Below, piece by piece: positions 26,201 to 38,135 of a stretch of DNA of 64,000 bases. The translations under genes and the position numbers were made by a program. The DNA is from Linepithema humile (Eukaryota; Arthropoda; Insecta; Hymenoptera; Formicidae). The DNA lies in the NCBI RefSeq assembly GCF_040581485.1, contig NC_090134.1, positions 16,359,501 to 16,423,500 on the forward strand, written 5' to 3'. Position 1 is the first letter of the stretch. The number at the start of each line of letters is the position of its first letter. The notes beneath the pieces are model-generated. The model was not told where the DNA came from. It did not search any database and worked only from the letters and a program-made list of their open reading frames with translations.

Positions 26201-28885
26201 ACGAAGCACCAAGTAAGTGCAATTCACTTCAGGTGACGGAGCGTGCTTAGAATTCGACCGCATGCTAGTCTCGACCAACTCCAATCCGGCTTGCTAAACT
26301 CTGAGATTTTTGACCTTTCGGGTCAACGACATCCGCCAAGTCGAACGATTCGATCTCGTGTGATTTACCTCGAATCCCACCGCATCCCCTACCTTTGCTT
26401 CCCCTCTCTTTCCGTGACTAATCTAGGTTTCCGTAACGCTTCGGCAAAAGATGGCTGGAAACTGTCGCAACCTCTTTGAACTGCGGATCACGTCTTGACC
26501 GCACCTCGTTCCGGGGTCGAATCGGATCCCCGAGTCCAGTCGGACCCGATGAGCAGCGTAGCGTAAAGGAGCCTGATTGTCCATATTGTCCGGCCGCGTT
26601 AAGTTATGGAGATCCGTAATGCTAACCGGGTTGTGTCTTTAGTCTTAGCTACGCGTTGGTTACAGAGGAACGCCAAACGAAATCCGTCGCCGGAAGGCGA
26701 CGGATATGTCTCGCCCAAAGACAATGGACCGTTTCGCAAGGCATGTCACGTAATAAAAGTAGAAAGCCGGCATGTGTTTCACGAACAAAAGGAAAGATAA
26801 CTTCGCCTTCGATATGTCGGTGATGCTCAGCGCGCCGGAAATCGACATCTTTCCTACCGTAGCTATCGCGTTAAAATTTATTACAGTTTACATTTAGCGA
26901 AAAATCGACCAATGTATGCTTTTATCAAAATTCAAATATCTTTGTCTAAAAAAGGAATATTTTTTAAAATTACGGATCAAAACGATAATATTTATGGTTA
27001 AAGAAACCGCTTTCTGCAGCTTTATTTCCTACTTTTATTATCAGTATTATTTAGTTTCATGCAAAGTGTTGAATATTTAAAATGCTTTGTCACGGATATA
27101 TAAATTGCAGTTAGGTTCAAGTCGCGCAGCAGTATTATTCGCAGCGCGGTGCAGAAAAAGCGAGTTATAGATTTACAGAAGAGACTGTCACATTAAATGA
27201 CGTTAGTCCGGGAGTGCGAGTAACGCTGAGCTGGCGACCGTAGAGCAGCCGGATAGGACAGGACGTTCCTGGCCCTCGTTAGCACCCTCCTACGCCCGGT
27301 TTGCGCTCTCTTCCGCTTCCAGGCACATCCACTTCACTCAACGAAGGCACCGTGCCGAACAATCGTCTCGTAATTCTTCCCAATCAACCGATTGTCGAAG
27401 CTAAAACTATTGTGTCTTTCCACGGGCGCTTCGGAGAGACCGAGGATTCGAAAGCATCCCCTTAACTGGCACATAACTCCCGCTGTTACCCTCCCTTCTT
27501 GAGCCCGTCCTCCGCCCGGTCCGTTTGACGACGCTGTCGTCACCTCGATGGCGACAGTCGGTAAAACGTTCCGGTCCTCGCTGAGTGCGGTCAATCGACC
27601 GGCAACGACGGCCATTGTGTCTCCTCGAGAGACGCTAAAAGACGCGTTTACGTTTCGTCATTGTGGCCCTGACATTGCGATTTAGTGCGTTTAAGGAAAA
27701 TTCGACAATCGCGCCGAGATCTCAAGTTCACGAAGCCGGCGGAAAAAGATATAAGCTATATATCTGTATTGCGATTACGATATAATATCGTAATTATTAA
27801 TAATAATCTACGATATCTTAATTGCAATGAATATTTTAACGATTTACAATAATTTTAGCGCAATAAATCCAAAATTAATGCATAAAATTTGTGTCATGCA
27901 TGTTTTTTATTATTTAAATTTTTATATCTACATAATTTCTCTATTTTTTATGAGTTATTCAGAAAAATGCTGAATTCACGCAAAGAATTTCAACTTGAAT
28001 ACGATCCATTTCTCAAAATCAAGCTTTCTTTCTTGTTTAAAAATATTCAAGAATTTTCTACAAGAGTTAATCAGCGGGCTTAAAAGTTTCCTAGATTGAA
28101 CAGAAAAAAATTATTTTACTTTTAGATTCAACACACATGAATTACACAAAATCAATTAATTCAATTCGATTCAAAATGATACAAAAACGCATACGGGATG
28201 CGGAGCGGAGTGATTTAATTAAAAGCAGAGCGACGAAAAATAAATCTTATCGCGCAATTAACGTATGCTTTTCTCCGTCTGCTGGATTCCCTCGGCGTCT
28301 CACGTCCCTCCGGCATTCGTCCTTCTTCGATTCCGTCTTTTTCACCCTTTTCTTCGCTTCCTTCGAAATACGGTTGCGCTCGCGTTCTCGCTCTTGTTCT
28401 CTCTCGCTGTAACATTCTCCCTTGCGTGGGAACCAAACGTGAACTCTTGTCACGAGCACGTGCGCACGCCGCAACACGGCTCGCCGGAAATGACGTAATA
28501 ATTAATGGACTCGTATCAATTAGCGGGCGCCTACACCCCCGGTCCCGGTCGCCAGTTTTAAATCGGTTTATGCCGCGCAGCAAATCTCTCGGTCTCACCT
28601 CCATCCTCTTCTTCCCCTCCCCCTTCCCGCCCCGTCTCGCGTACGAGCCGCACCTATTAATTACGAAAGGGTCCATCAATTTGACACATTAACGTATCGC
28701 CGGTGCAGATGTCGCGCGAACGCTAAACCGCGCCGCCATATGTGGCGAAAAATGTCGCTCCGCAGCCGACCGTTTTTTCGAAATTTTTTGCGCCACCGTT
28801 CCGCGTTAATGACTTCATATTTTCAAATGCAATAACTTTAAACGATTAGTTTAATACGTCGACAATATCCCGGGTGTTCTCTCGC
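23266..28885. other. non-coding stretch, possible regulatory DNA
   Basis: The region 24,500-25,900 alternates CpG-rich and AATTA/TTAAT-rich segments with little repeat sequence, a texture often seen in insect enhancers rich in homeodomain-type sites. Near 27,098 there is a TATA-like TATATAAA followed about 25 bp later by TCAAGT, which could be a weak plus-strand core promoter, but no coding exon follows. Opposite-strand ORFs at 28,215-28,692 are overlapping low-complexity Arg/Ser/Pro frames from CT-rich DNA and are rejected as genes. Confidence 0.3.
24129..24155. repeat. (CG)n/(CA)n dinucleotide repeat
   Basis: A run of alternating C and G of more than 20 bp preceded by ACACGCGCA. It is capable of Z-DNA formation and produces the Ala-Arg repeat of opposite-strand spurious ORFs. 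Confidence 0.9.
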
Positions 28886-28904
28886 TTTTTTTTTTTTTTT
28901 TTTT
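28886..28904 (+). repeat. poly-T run
   Basis: About 19 consecutive T residues after CTCGC. This could be the reverse-complemented tail of an old retroposed sequence, but no adjacent element could be recognised. Confidence 0.7.
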
Positions 28905-31900
28905 CTCCTAAACTTCTCTTTGTAACAGCGCGTCATACATCACGATCGTAATTCACGCGTGGTACCGCACTATCGAGTGACAAAGCAACGCGCCAAAAAC
29001 GTAGATAGAAGAGCGAAACCAAAACCTAACGCCGCAGCTGGCACGTGAACGGGCACACCGCGCCGCGCCATTATTTATAGGGTTTACGGGATTTGGTCCA
29101 CCGCAAAGGCAACGGCGCTAGGCACTGCGCCCTTGAGGGTCTCCGGCTCGCAAATCGAGGGTGTTGCCAAGTGGAAACTGAGAAGACGTTACTGTTTACT
29201 ATCTCACCGCGAAGACCCGCGCACCTCGATCCCCTGGAGCATACGTTCGCTTATATTGTTGGCCCGCGGTCGCATTCTCTGGTCGCATCATCCTGCCCTT
29301 AAACAATGAGTTCCATATACCGAGTGTTCCTCTTGGGAAGTTAACGACGGGCCTGCTTAGGATAATGCGAGCATCACGAAACGCCGCGGCTCGTAATGAA
29401 GGTACATGGACATCGGGCCGTGACGCTCTCGTAATGTCGTGAGAACGAGAAAAGTGTCTGTAATTCCTTCGAGTGCATTCGTCACGGCGACCAGAACTAT
29501 CTTTATATTAGTTGAGATTCAAACTTACACTATAAAATTGTGCGATTAATTTTTCCTAGCTAAATAAATTTTTAATGTAGTAATTTCAGCTATAATTCTT
29601 TCTATCGTTCTCACTAAATAAAATTTTCAAAACTGATATAAATTGATATAAGCAATTGTGCAAACAAATTGAAAAATACCTTCAACAATTTACTGAATTT
29701 ATTATAGATATCTAAATAATAATGAATGAAAATTGCATGAGATATTTCTGGTTTTGAAGAACAAAGAAAGCATAGATGAATCTCGCCCGAGGCATGATTC
29801 GACGTAAATTCCCAGACGACGACCAATTTGCAGAAATAAAGTTCCGACGGCCATTGTTTGCCGAATCTTGCACGCGGAAATGCCAGTGAGAGGCCCTCAT
29901 TCTCTTTTTCCACTCCATACATCTTTCGAGGGCGCGTCTAGCCGTACCGTTACCTTTCCTTGGACCCTTCGACGTAGAAACCCTTCTCCGTTTGACGTAT
30001 CTCGTTTAAGCCCGAAATCCGCTTGTTTATACAAACTAAGGTATACCGACGGGGCGAGAGAAATGGAAATAGCAACCGAGAGGAGAAAGCGCGAGGAGAG
30101 AGACAAACGCTAAGGAAAAATTTTTCTATAGATGCCTGCTCCATACAATTTCATCCCTAACCGACAAACTTTTCTTTTTAGCCCGACAAGCTTCTTATTG
30201 CGAGAGACAATTCCAACAACTGACGTTCCTTCCCAACCTGCGTGCTCGTCTACTCTTATTTTTTTTTCTTTTCCCTTGTTGCTTGCACTTTATCCAGCTT
30301 TCGTCTTGTCTTCCCAGTTTTCTTTTTCACACACTTCGTGTGTGATCTACGAGCAGTCGTTCTAGCGTTTCTCTCTCACTTTTGGTAAGATCGACTCTTA
30401 TAAATTACAAAAATTTTATTTTATATAATATCTTTGGATAAGTAATTATACACTGTTGTTACTTTTTTTGTGTGCGTAGGTAATACATTGCAAATTTTTC
30501 TAATAGAAAAAAAGTATCGATTAATTGTAGATGTAAATATTTGCGAATTACACGCAGAGGAAAAGTATATTTACGATTGAAAACGCTGCGAAAGGCTTAA
30601 AGCCTCGTGCTTTGCCTTGCTAGTCTCGCGTTGGATTGTCACGAGCTTTCCGATGAGTCCGCGATCGTTTCGGCCTTTCAGCTGTTCAGCATCCACTGAC
30701 CCGTATGCCAAGTTTGTTTTACGAGACATTCAGAAGTGCGTAACAGTCGATTTGCATTTATATTAGTGCTCGCCGAAGCGTGAGTCTTAGACCATTGTTC
30801 GTTCCAACCCCGTCAATTTGAGCAGTACCCGTGACCCCGGCCCGACCGATGTTTCTCCTTTCTCTCCCCATCCTGAAAACTTTAAACTCTCTAGAGACTG
30901 CGCGTTTAATCGCACGGAATGAGCGCTGGATGGTATGAAGATACAATGTTGCACCGAGGCGCAGCGCCCAATCCGCGGGGATTAAAAGTCGATCGTGCAG
31001 CACGCGGAGTCTCGATAGGGTACGTGTTAATACGCCAGCTGATGCACGACGGTGACGCCTTCTGCGTCTCATAGATAATTCGATCTGGTAGTAATAAATG
31101 AGACGGACAAACGATCCATGAAATAGGCTCAGCCGCGTCAGGCGATCGGTGCTTCTTGACGCGAAACGAGTTTAATCCTCTAAAAGAAAATTGGCGCCAG
31201 ATTTATGAAACTTTTCATTATTCCCACAAGTACTGCGTATTATATATATTTTTTAAAATAAAATAGAGTGACCGAGCAGATAGTATAGATGATAATATAA
31301 TATAATAAAAAATTAAGAAAAGTTTGATCTTTTAAACAAACCGAAAAGAATAACATATCAATGATAAGATCAATAATATTTGTTCTAATAATTAAAACAT
31401 TTAAAATCTAAGCTGATACAAAATGCATAATATTTTTGTGCATATATTTTAATCTTTATATTTATATATACATCTCTAAGATGTTTATTTTAAATATTAA
31501 AATGATAAAAATGACTAAAAGTTAATAATTTTATCATTTTTAATTAATCATTTATCTAATCATTATTCATAATCTAATTAATAATGTTCTCCTCTTTGTT
31601 TTGTTTCTTTTCTCTATTCGAGAATACTTGTATATTTTTTTAGAGCAGACAGCACATGCGGAAGCATGTTGCGCTTTGATTAAATATTGATTTGTAACCA
31701 ATACGTTACGTACAATTCGTAAGTAATTGCGCCAGCGTAAGAGGCTTATGCGAAGCTTCCGGCTCTTTATTTCATTCTCTGCATATCTCATCGTAAGATT
31801 TCCGGGAGTGTATTCGTCCGCCGCGTCTGTCGTCCCTCCGCTTCGAGAGTAGATCGAATCAAAGTCTTGTCTGACGCAGCGACGACTGTTCGAAATTAAT

Positions 31901-32820
31901 TTTTTTCCTCCCTGCTTTCGTTCAGCCACTCGTTCGTTGTCGCACGAAGCATCCTCTCATTTTCCCTTCCTTCTTTCGCACTTTGTTTATCGCGTTTCTC
32001 TGTTCCTCCCCGAGGAATCTCTTTTTCTAGTATCCGTTGAGGTACGACCGTGCAAACGCCGTTAGACGGCGCCGTCCGGGGCGGATTGTAAATTTCTTTA
32101 AAAAACCAATCTTCTCCGTACTTACGGCTAATGTTTCGCGGAGAATTGCAATTTGCGCCCCGACGCCGGAGAGAAAACGATACATATTTTTTGGAATTTC
32201 GTCTCTGATGACACAACAGCATCAGTGAAAGTAGGGAGAAAAAACATACAGTGTTCGCAAAAATGGATGAATGTAACAAATGTTATTATTATGCACAAGT
32301 ATATAAAGAATAGAGGATTTTAGAAATTGTGGAGGCTACAATTAATATGATTTAAACAGCCCAATTATACGCACGCAACGCGAATGCAAAATATTTTTAC
32401 TTCGGTCCGAGAATCATGCATGAAATCATAATTTTCCAACGCGCATTCAACCATATCGTGCATAAAGCGTTATTATTGTTGGCAGTTTATCATTGGTCTC
32501 CAGGGCTCGCAAGTCGTGGCTTAAAACTGCATTATACGGTACTTCGCGGCGGTCGTAAAGCGGTCTCTCGTCTCATGAAAGCATAGAATATTAAGCGAGA
32601 AGTAAATACGCGATATGGTTAGACGCGGGTAATAAAGTGATGATGCTATGAAAGTAAGCAGAAAATTTATTAATGATGGTTTCGTTTCCGAGCGAAATTC
32701 GACGAGTCTGATCTGAAGCGATTTTTTTTACCGATTGACTACATTTTGATCTTCATTTACATATAATGCATTTATGCATACAAAATAATTACATTTTATT
32801 GTTATTTTTTTTTATAGGTT
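28905..32820. other. non-coding stretch, no gene seen
   Basis: Mixed composition with an AT-rich segment at about 31,200-31,560. ORFs of up to 127 codons (for example 31,896-32,279 on the minus strand) lack recognisable domains or consistent splice sites and overlap others. Near 30,385 there is a donor-like TTTTG followed by GTAAGA on the plus strand with no supporting frame. Confidence 0.4.
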
Positions 32821-33690
32821 GTTAAATATAGCAAGTAATTTTTTGTACAAAAAATATTTAGATACTTGCTTTTAATGGAAAATGTACGAAAATAAGTTTC
32901 TTATGACTCAAGAGAAGAATTTTCCGAAATATTTTTTATTCGCGATTAGATTTTTAACGTATAATTAGTTTTTTAAACGTATATTAGTTTTATATTATAT
33001 TTGTTTTTATATTAGTTTTTTTAACGTATAATTTTCGTATAAAAAAAATTAATTTAAAAAATTAAAATAGAAATAAATTGACTGTTATTTTTGATAATTT
33101 CTAACATATCTCTGAATATCAGAAAGAATCACAAGTTATCGAGGTTTATTGAAAGCTTCTTATTTTATTAGATATATACGGACATTTCTATTAGCGAATT
33201 TTTTCGAACTGATTTCTGATCAAATGCACGGCAACGTCTCGAATCGAATGCAATCACGGCGTGGTAGCTGTATCAACGCTGTTATTGCCGCAGAATATGA
33301 TAAGCACGGTAGCTATCGGTTTGTGGGTAATGGTAATTACGCGGAGAGCCCTGAGGCAACGAGGGAGATGGCAACAATACTCCACGCTTGGGGTGATGCA
33401 GAGCTATTAGCTCCGAATCTGATAGCCATAATTATGCTCGTCTCAGATCTCGTTACGTCTCGACTTGACAATCGTAATTGTTCCCGACATAGTTAATGAA
33501 TTGCTGTGGATAACGTTTTATTTACAATTAAAGATATGGAATAAAGTAAAAGCTGTCGAAACGTTTATCAAGTCTTAAACAGTGCTTAATCTTCTCTTGA
33601 GTTATAAGAAAATTATTTTCATACATTTTCCACTAAAAGCAAATCTAAACACTTTTTGTACAAAAAATTACTTGCTATATTTAAAATGTT
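32821..33690. repeat. inverted-repeat (foldback-type) element of about 0.87 kb
   Basis: Two arms of roughly 95-100 bp face each other. The left arm at about 32,821-32,917 begins GTTAAATATAGCAAGTAATT, and the right arm at about 33,594-33,690 is its reverse complement with scattered mismatches. Shared stretches include TTTTTTGTACAAAAA and ACTCAAGAGAAGA. The unrelated interior (33,150-33,500) is less AT-rich and carries a 115-codon plus-strand ORF with no recognisable domain. The structure fits a non-autonomous DNA transposon with long terminal inverted repeats, or a local inverted duplication. I could not define a target-site duplication. Confidence 0.65.
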
Positions 33691-36600
33691 TGCTATTTCT
33701 ACTTGTTTTATTATTGGTACGATTCAATTTGTACAATTAAGCTGATTTTTAAATTAGCTGTTTAAATCAGTTGGAATTAAATCGACAGCTATAATAACGT
33801 TTTATTAAAAATTAAATTTCGTCTTTTATGTATGCGGATGCATTTTTTACCATGCAGCTGATTTGTTTGATTTATACGCATTTTCATTGTTTCGACGAAA
33901 ATAACACGCTCAATAAATAGCAGCTCTATTAGAACATGCATCCAGTATACGCAGTCAACTTGGCACAAGTTTCGCGATAGTCGACCGATTAGATGGAAAG
34001 GCAAGTTTTCCGTATCGGTCCAATTACCGGCGAAATTACAGTCGAGGCCGAATCTGCCAACTAAGAACGCTTCCCCGTGCGTAACACGACTCATATATCT
34101 CTAATCTAGATTATTAATTAAATCTGGCGCATAAAGCTGTTTCAGCTGGCAAACTCCGAAATATATTACCCCGAATCGCGAAATTAATGTAGCCGCAAGT
34201 CGATTGCGGGGAGGTGTTTCGCCCGGGAATGATGTTGCAGCGTCGGGACAAAAATAAAATGCGAACCTAAGCGAATAAGCAATCTAATCATTTTGTTGTA
34301 ATATTTCTTACACAAATTTCTCCTAAATTCTGATATTTAAAACTTTTTGGTACAAAATTTGTGGTATTTTTGTTTTTTTTGATAACACATATAGTGAGAA
34401 TTTTATGCTTATTCATAAAACGTGTTGCGTATTTAGAGGGGAAAAAAATAAGGTTTCGCATTTATGAAATATTATATCACATATCGTGAATGTATTGATT
34501 TGCTTTCTGTATGCTGCGAGACGACATGCGTCACGACAGACATCGCGCGGTATGATCTTTGCAATTACTGTAGAATATTGTTTCGCATTTCCATATTGAG
34601 AATATATCAATGCGACACGTCTGGTTCGCCGTCGCGAACATAATTACGTCTTTGATAAAATCTATACCACATTGAGCATTCGTGTAAAGGCGCGGATTTT
34701 ATGCACTGAAAAGGACGCGACGAGAAGCTTTACGTGTGAATGATGTTTCAATATGACCCTTCTGCTTCTCACTTTAACGGCGGTTCACGACATGCGAATG
34801 AAGATAGACACATGTGTAGTACCGTGTTAGCTACCGATCTTTTATGAAGGTATCAATTCATCGTATAATCGACAGCCGCTGCCTGTCGCCGTCTCCTAAA
34901 GTTGAAATATTTGTTCACAGATCATGAATGGTACCTTTGCATGCGTGAATCAGAAGTTACGTCCGATATAAATAATGAAAGGAACTTTCTAGTGCGTGTT
35001 AATGTCCAATAATAATAAATTTACTTATATATTGATAAATATTTAAATACGACATAGCTTGAAAAATTATATTGCAAATATTATATTGTTATATTTTTCC
35101 AACAATAAATGAATTTATGTGAAAGAATGCGCACAATGTTGGTTAGCAAAAGGACTTTCTGCTGAATAGAACGAGTCAGACAAATAATACATGCTAGAGA
35201 CGGCTTTCGTAGAAGAGTTCAATGGCAACAGATCGTGAAAAAAAGAATCGTACAGCTAATTAAAGAATTACCCGCTTTTGAATTGAGAAGAGAGACCAAT
35301 AGAATGGACAATAGTTCACTAGCAGTCTAAACGGACTAACAATAAGTAAAGCGTACCATCGCGTCCATTTCGTCGCAGACAAAAGCTAAGAATCGATTGA
35401 GAATTTCCCGGAATCAACCATGATCCATTTTTTTCTTTTTTCTTCCGTCTTCCCTTGTTATTTAGCTTCGGTCCCTTCGTCCAAAGTGTACTAACACTAC
35501 GCGCCGTTTCGCAGCGAGATGCGAGCGCGCACTGTCTACACGCCTGCATCCCGCCTGTCCCTTTATCTTCGATTGGGCGGCGGGTCGACAGACAGGGTGG
35601 CTATTACAATTAGTGGACATTATGATAGGATGGGCAGCGTGCAGCGCCGTACCAACATCGATGAACTGACCGAGCAAGCGGCCGGTACAGTCTATCATTG
35701 TGGACCGGCGTGTGTGTGGCTTTAGCGAACCGTTCCGTTACTCCCTTTCTCTTGTCCCGATCGGTGCCACCGACTACCTCGTCCCCCTTTCCCCTCTTGA
35801 TCCGCCCGAGCTCTTCCCCTCCCGCCTTGCGACCCCTTTCGTAATTACAAGCATTCATTTCACACTAAAAGCAGCCAGCACTGGCGCAGCCTGGAACCAT
35901 TCGAAACGAGTCCCGTGCGAGTCGCATTTTCACTACAGATTGCCACCCATCTACTCTCCGCTCTCACCCCTCCCCCCCCCCCTTCCGGGCCGTTTCGTTT
36001 TGCAATGGTTCGCTGCGGCCCTTTTCCAAATTTCCGCGATTACAGACTATCGCACTCGATCGTAGCGAGGATATATCGATCGGCGCAAATATGTGAAGTT
36101 GAAGAAAGATTTTATTTAGTATCTAAAAAGACTGAAATGCACACCAAAATATTAAAGGCATTAAATTGTTGTCGGTTGCTATTGTTTTTTTAACAATAAG
36201 AATAGTAACTTTTAGATAGCATATCTTCTGATAAAATTAATTAATGTATAGTTATCTTTATGAAAAAACATATTTTAGTAATTTGTAATATGATGATACA
36301 CATACATGTATCGTCATCGCGTGAAAAATGTTTGATATACTATTTTAATGTTAATTATTATGGTACGAGCTTTTAACGCCGCTTTTATTACACGGCAGCA
36401 GTGCTTAAAGTGCCGCTGGAGACCACGTAATTATATTGCTGCAGATTATGCGGCTATGAGCTGTAAAACGATTATCATGGGCGTTACTTAGATCTCACTT
36501 GATTGAGGCGTATTTTATGACAGACTTTCGTTTGCAATGCTTAGCATTAAAAAGCTATAAATAAGTGTACGGTATGTCGATACAATTTAAACCATTCATT

Positions 36601-37767
36601 GAGTTTCTTCTATTTATAATTCAATAGAAAATTGAACACTTTTTATCATAAAATAATATTAATTCTAGTGTTACGGTTGTCAAATCTATGCTGGTGAGAT
36701 ATTTTATTGAAAAGATAGTTCTTTTTATTGACGTTGAATAACGCTAGAACCGCCTACTAAGCTATCCGTTCTGAAACTTTTGGAACAAATTGCAAATTAA
36801 CTTTCGCGAGATTTCTCCCGATTTATTTTTTCCGACGATCAAAGTATCTTTCACACATACCCGTCCCGTCTCGCGTTGGCCCTACGAAAATCGAGCGCCG
36901 CAAGAAAGTAAAGAATGAGCCAATCTCGCGTATGATCGAACATTTCGATTCGGCGAACGAAGGCATTACGTTTATACATCCCCGGCTCTGGTGGATATCT
37001 ATGCTTTCATGAGAGAGTTCATGGCGGCGGGAGGACGGTGGAACAGGGACAAAGAGCTGGCGAAAGGGAGAATGATGAAGGGAGAAAGGGATGATACGAG
37101 CGTGGCATCGCGCGTGCTCCGGACTTTTTTTTTATTCCCTGAATATCGGACCCAATCAGACACCCTCGGTTCTCCGCGCGCGCGAATATAAATGTTCCCC
37201 ATCTCGCCTATATAATCATGGGAGTGTGAAATTAACCAGCCAATCCTGCGACCAGCTCGCCAGCGAAACCCCGTTCGCATCGGCGAGCGCGACCCGCGCC
37301 GGCTACCGAGCACTTCGATCGGGCGTTCTAGAATTTTTACGGTGCCTGAATTTAAATCCATACCGCGATGCTCACGGTCGACGAAACTTTCAAGTGACGC
37401 TGGAAATCCACGTCCTGTAAAAGCACGGAGATAGCAAGATTCTCTTTCTTTGTCTTTGAATTAGCGCAATCGCTGCCGGGCGCATTATACGCGACTTTTG
37501 TGGATCTTTTCATGTCGCCGTTGCGTTTAAATAGAGCCAAAGTGAACCGCATTTTTACGCGCAGGCAAGGGACGGTTGGGATAATGAACAGTTTTATCTT
37601 CTAAAAATTAACGCCAGCGCAACTTAAAATACTTTAAAAATGCGCAAAAATAAGATTTTTAAATTATTATATTGTTTGTATTATCTTACACGAGAATATT
37701 GTATATTTTACATCATTTTTAAATCCAGTATCTTAATAATATTGAAATAAAAGCAAATTGGACTCAC
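33691..37767. other. non-coding stretch, possible conserved regulatory patch
   Basis: No gene seen. About 35,500-36,060 and 36,990-37,400 are GC- and pyrimidine-rich. The segment 36,360-36,560 is compact, repeat-free and contains TTTTATTAC and AATTA-type sites with CAGCAG/GCTGC motifs; it reads like regulatory DNA, but this is only an impression. Opposite-strand ORFs at 35,462-36,193 and 36,999-37,420 overlap each other and lack domains. Confidence 0.3.
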
Positions 37768-37815
37768 CGGTACGATGCGCAGCAACGGAGTTGTTGTTTA
37801 GTTGGCAAAGTTGAT
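37768..37815 (-). other. candidate 48-nt cassette exon
   Basis: On the minus strand a strong acceptor (TATTTTACAG) and a strong donor (GTGAGT) bracket exactly 48 nt, a multiple of three. Entered with one base carried over, the frame is open and reads QLCQLNNNSVAAHRT; the other frames are stopped or less convincing. Such micro-exons occur in large insect neuronal and cytoskeletal genes, which would fit a gene-poor window inside a long intron. I cannot name the gene and no neighbouring exon was confirmed. A chance match to splice consensus is the alternative. Confidence 0.25.
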
Positions 37816-38082
37816 CTGTAAAATATAAAAGTAAATGTTTAGAGAAGGTGAATCAGGCTTAATCGTTTTAAGGACATCCAGATTATAGCATAATGAAAGA
37901 ATTATCAAAAATTTAATTGTTTGAAATAATAATAAATGTGTAAAAAAATCTAATAATCATGAATATTAAATATTGTAAATGTGTTACTGAATAATTCAAA
38001 TATTCTATGTGCGCGTTACATTAAAAAATTATTTCTGTGCAACATTTTACAAATAATAGGTAATATATAAACGATAAATACC

Positions 38083-38135
38083 TTAAAGTTGCTCCGCCGG
38101 TGCCCGATGCCCATCCTGAGCCTGCTCATCCTCCT
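38083..38135 (-). other. candidate alternative terminal exon
   Basis: After a minus-strand acceptor-like CTGTACTGAG, a frame entered with one carried-over base reads EDEQAQDGHRAPAEQL and then stops at TAA. It needs the same entry phase as the 48-nt candidate exon about 270 bp downstream, so the two could be alternative 3' choices of one transcript. The acceptor has only a modest pyrimidine tract, and a donor-like GTATTT directly follows the stop. Weak and unsupported by homology. Confidence 0.2.

Noticed and set aside
26480..26560. tRNA-like GGTTC-type box near GGGGTCGAATCGGATCCCC
   Set aside because: No matching A box, acceptor stem or anticodon arm could be built at proper spacing.
33149..33496. 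115-codon ORF inside the inverted-repeat element, considered as a transposase
   Set aside because: No DDE/D-type motif, zinc finger or other transposase feature visible, and far too short.
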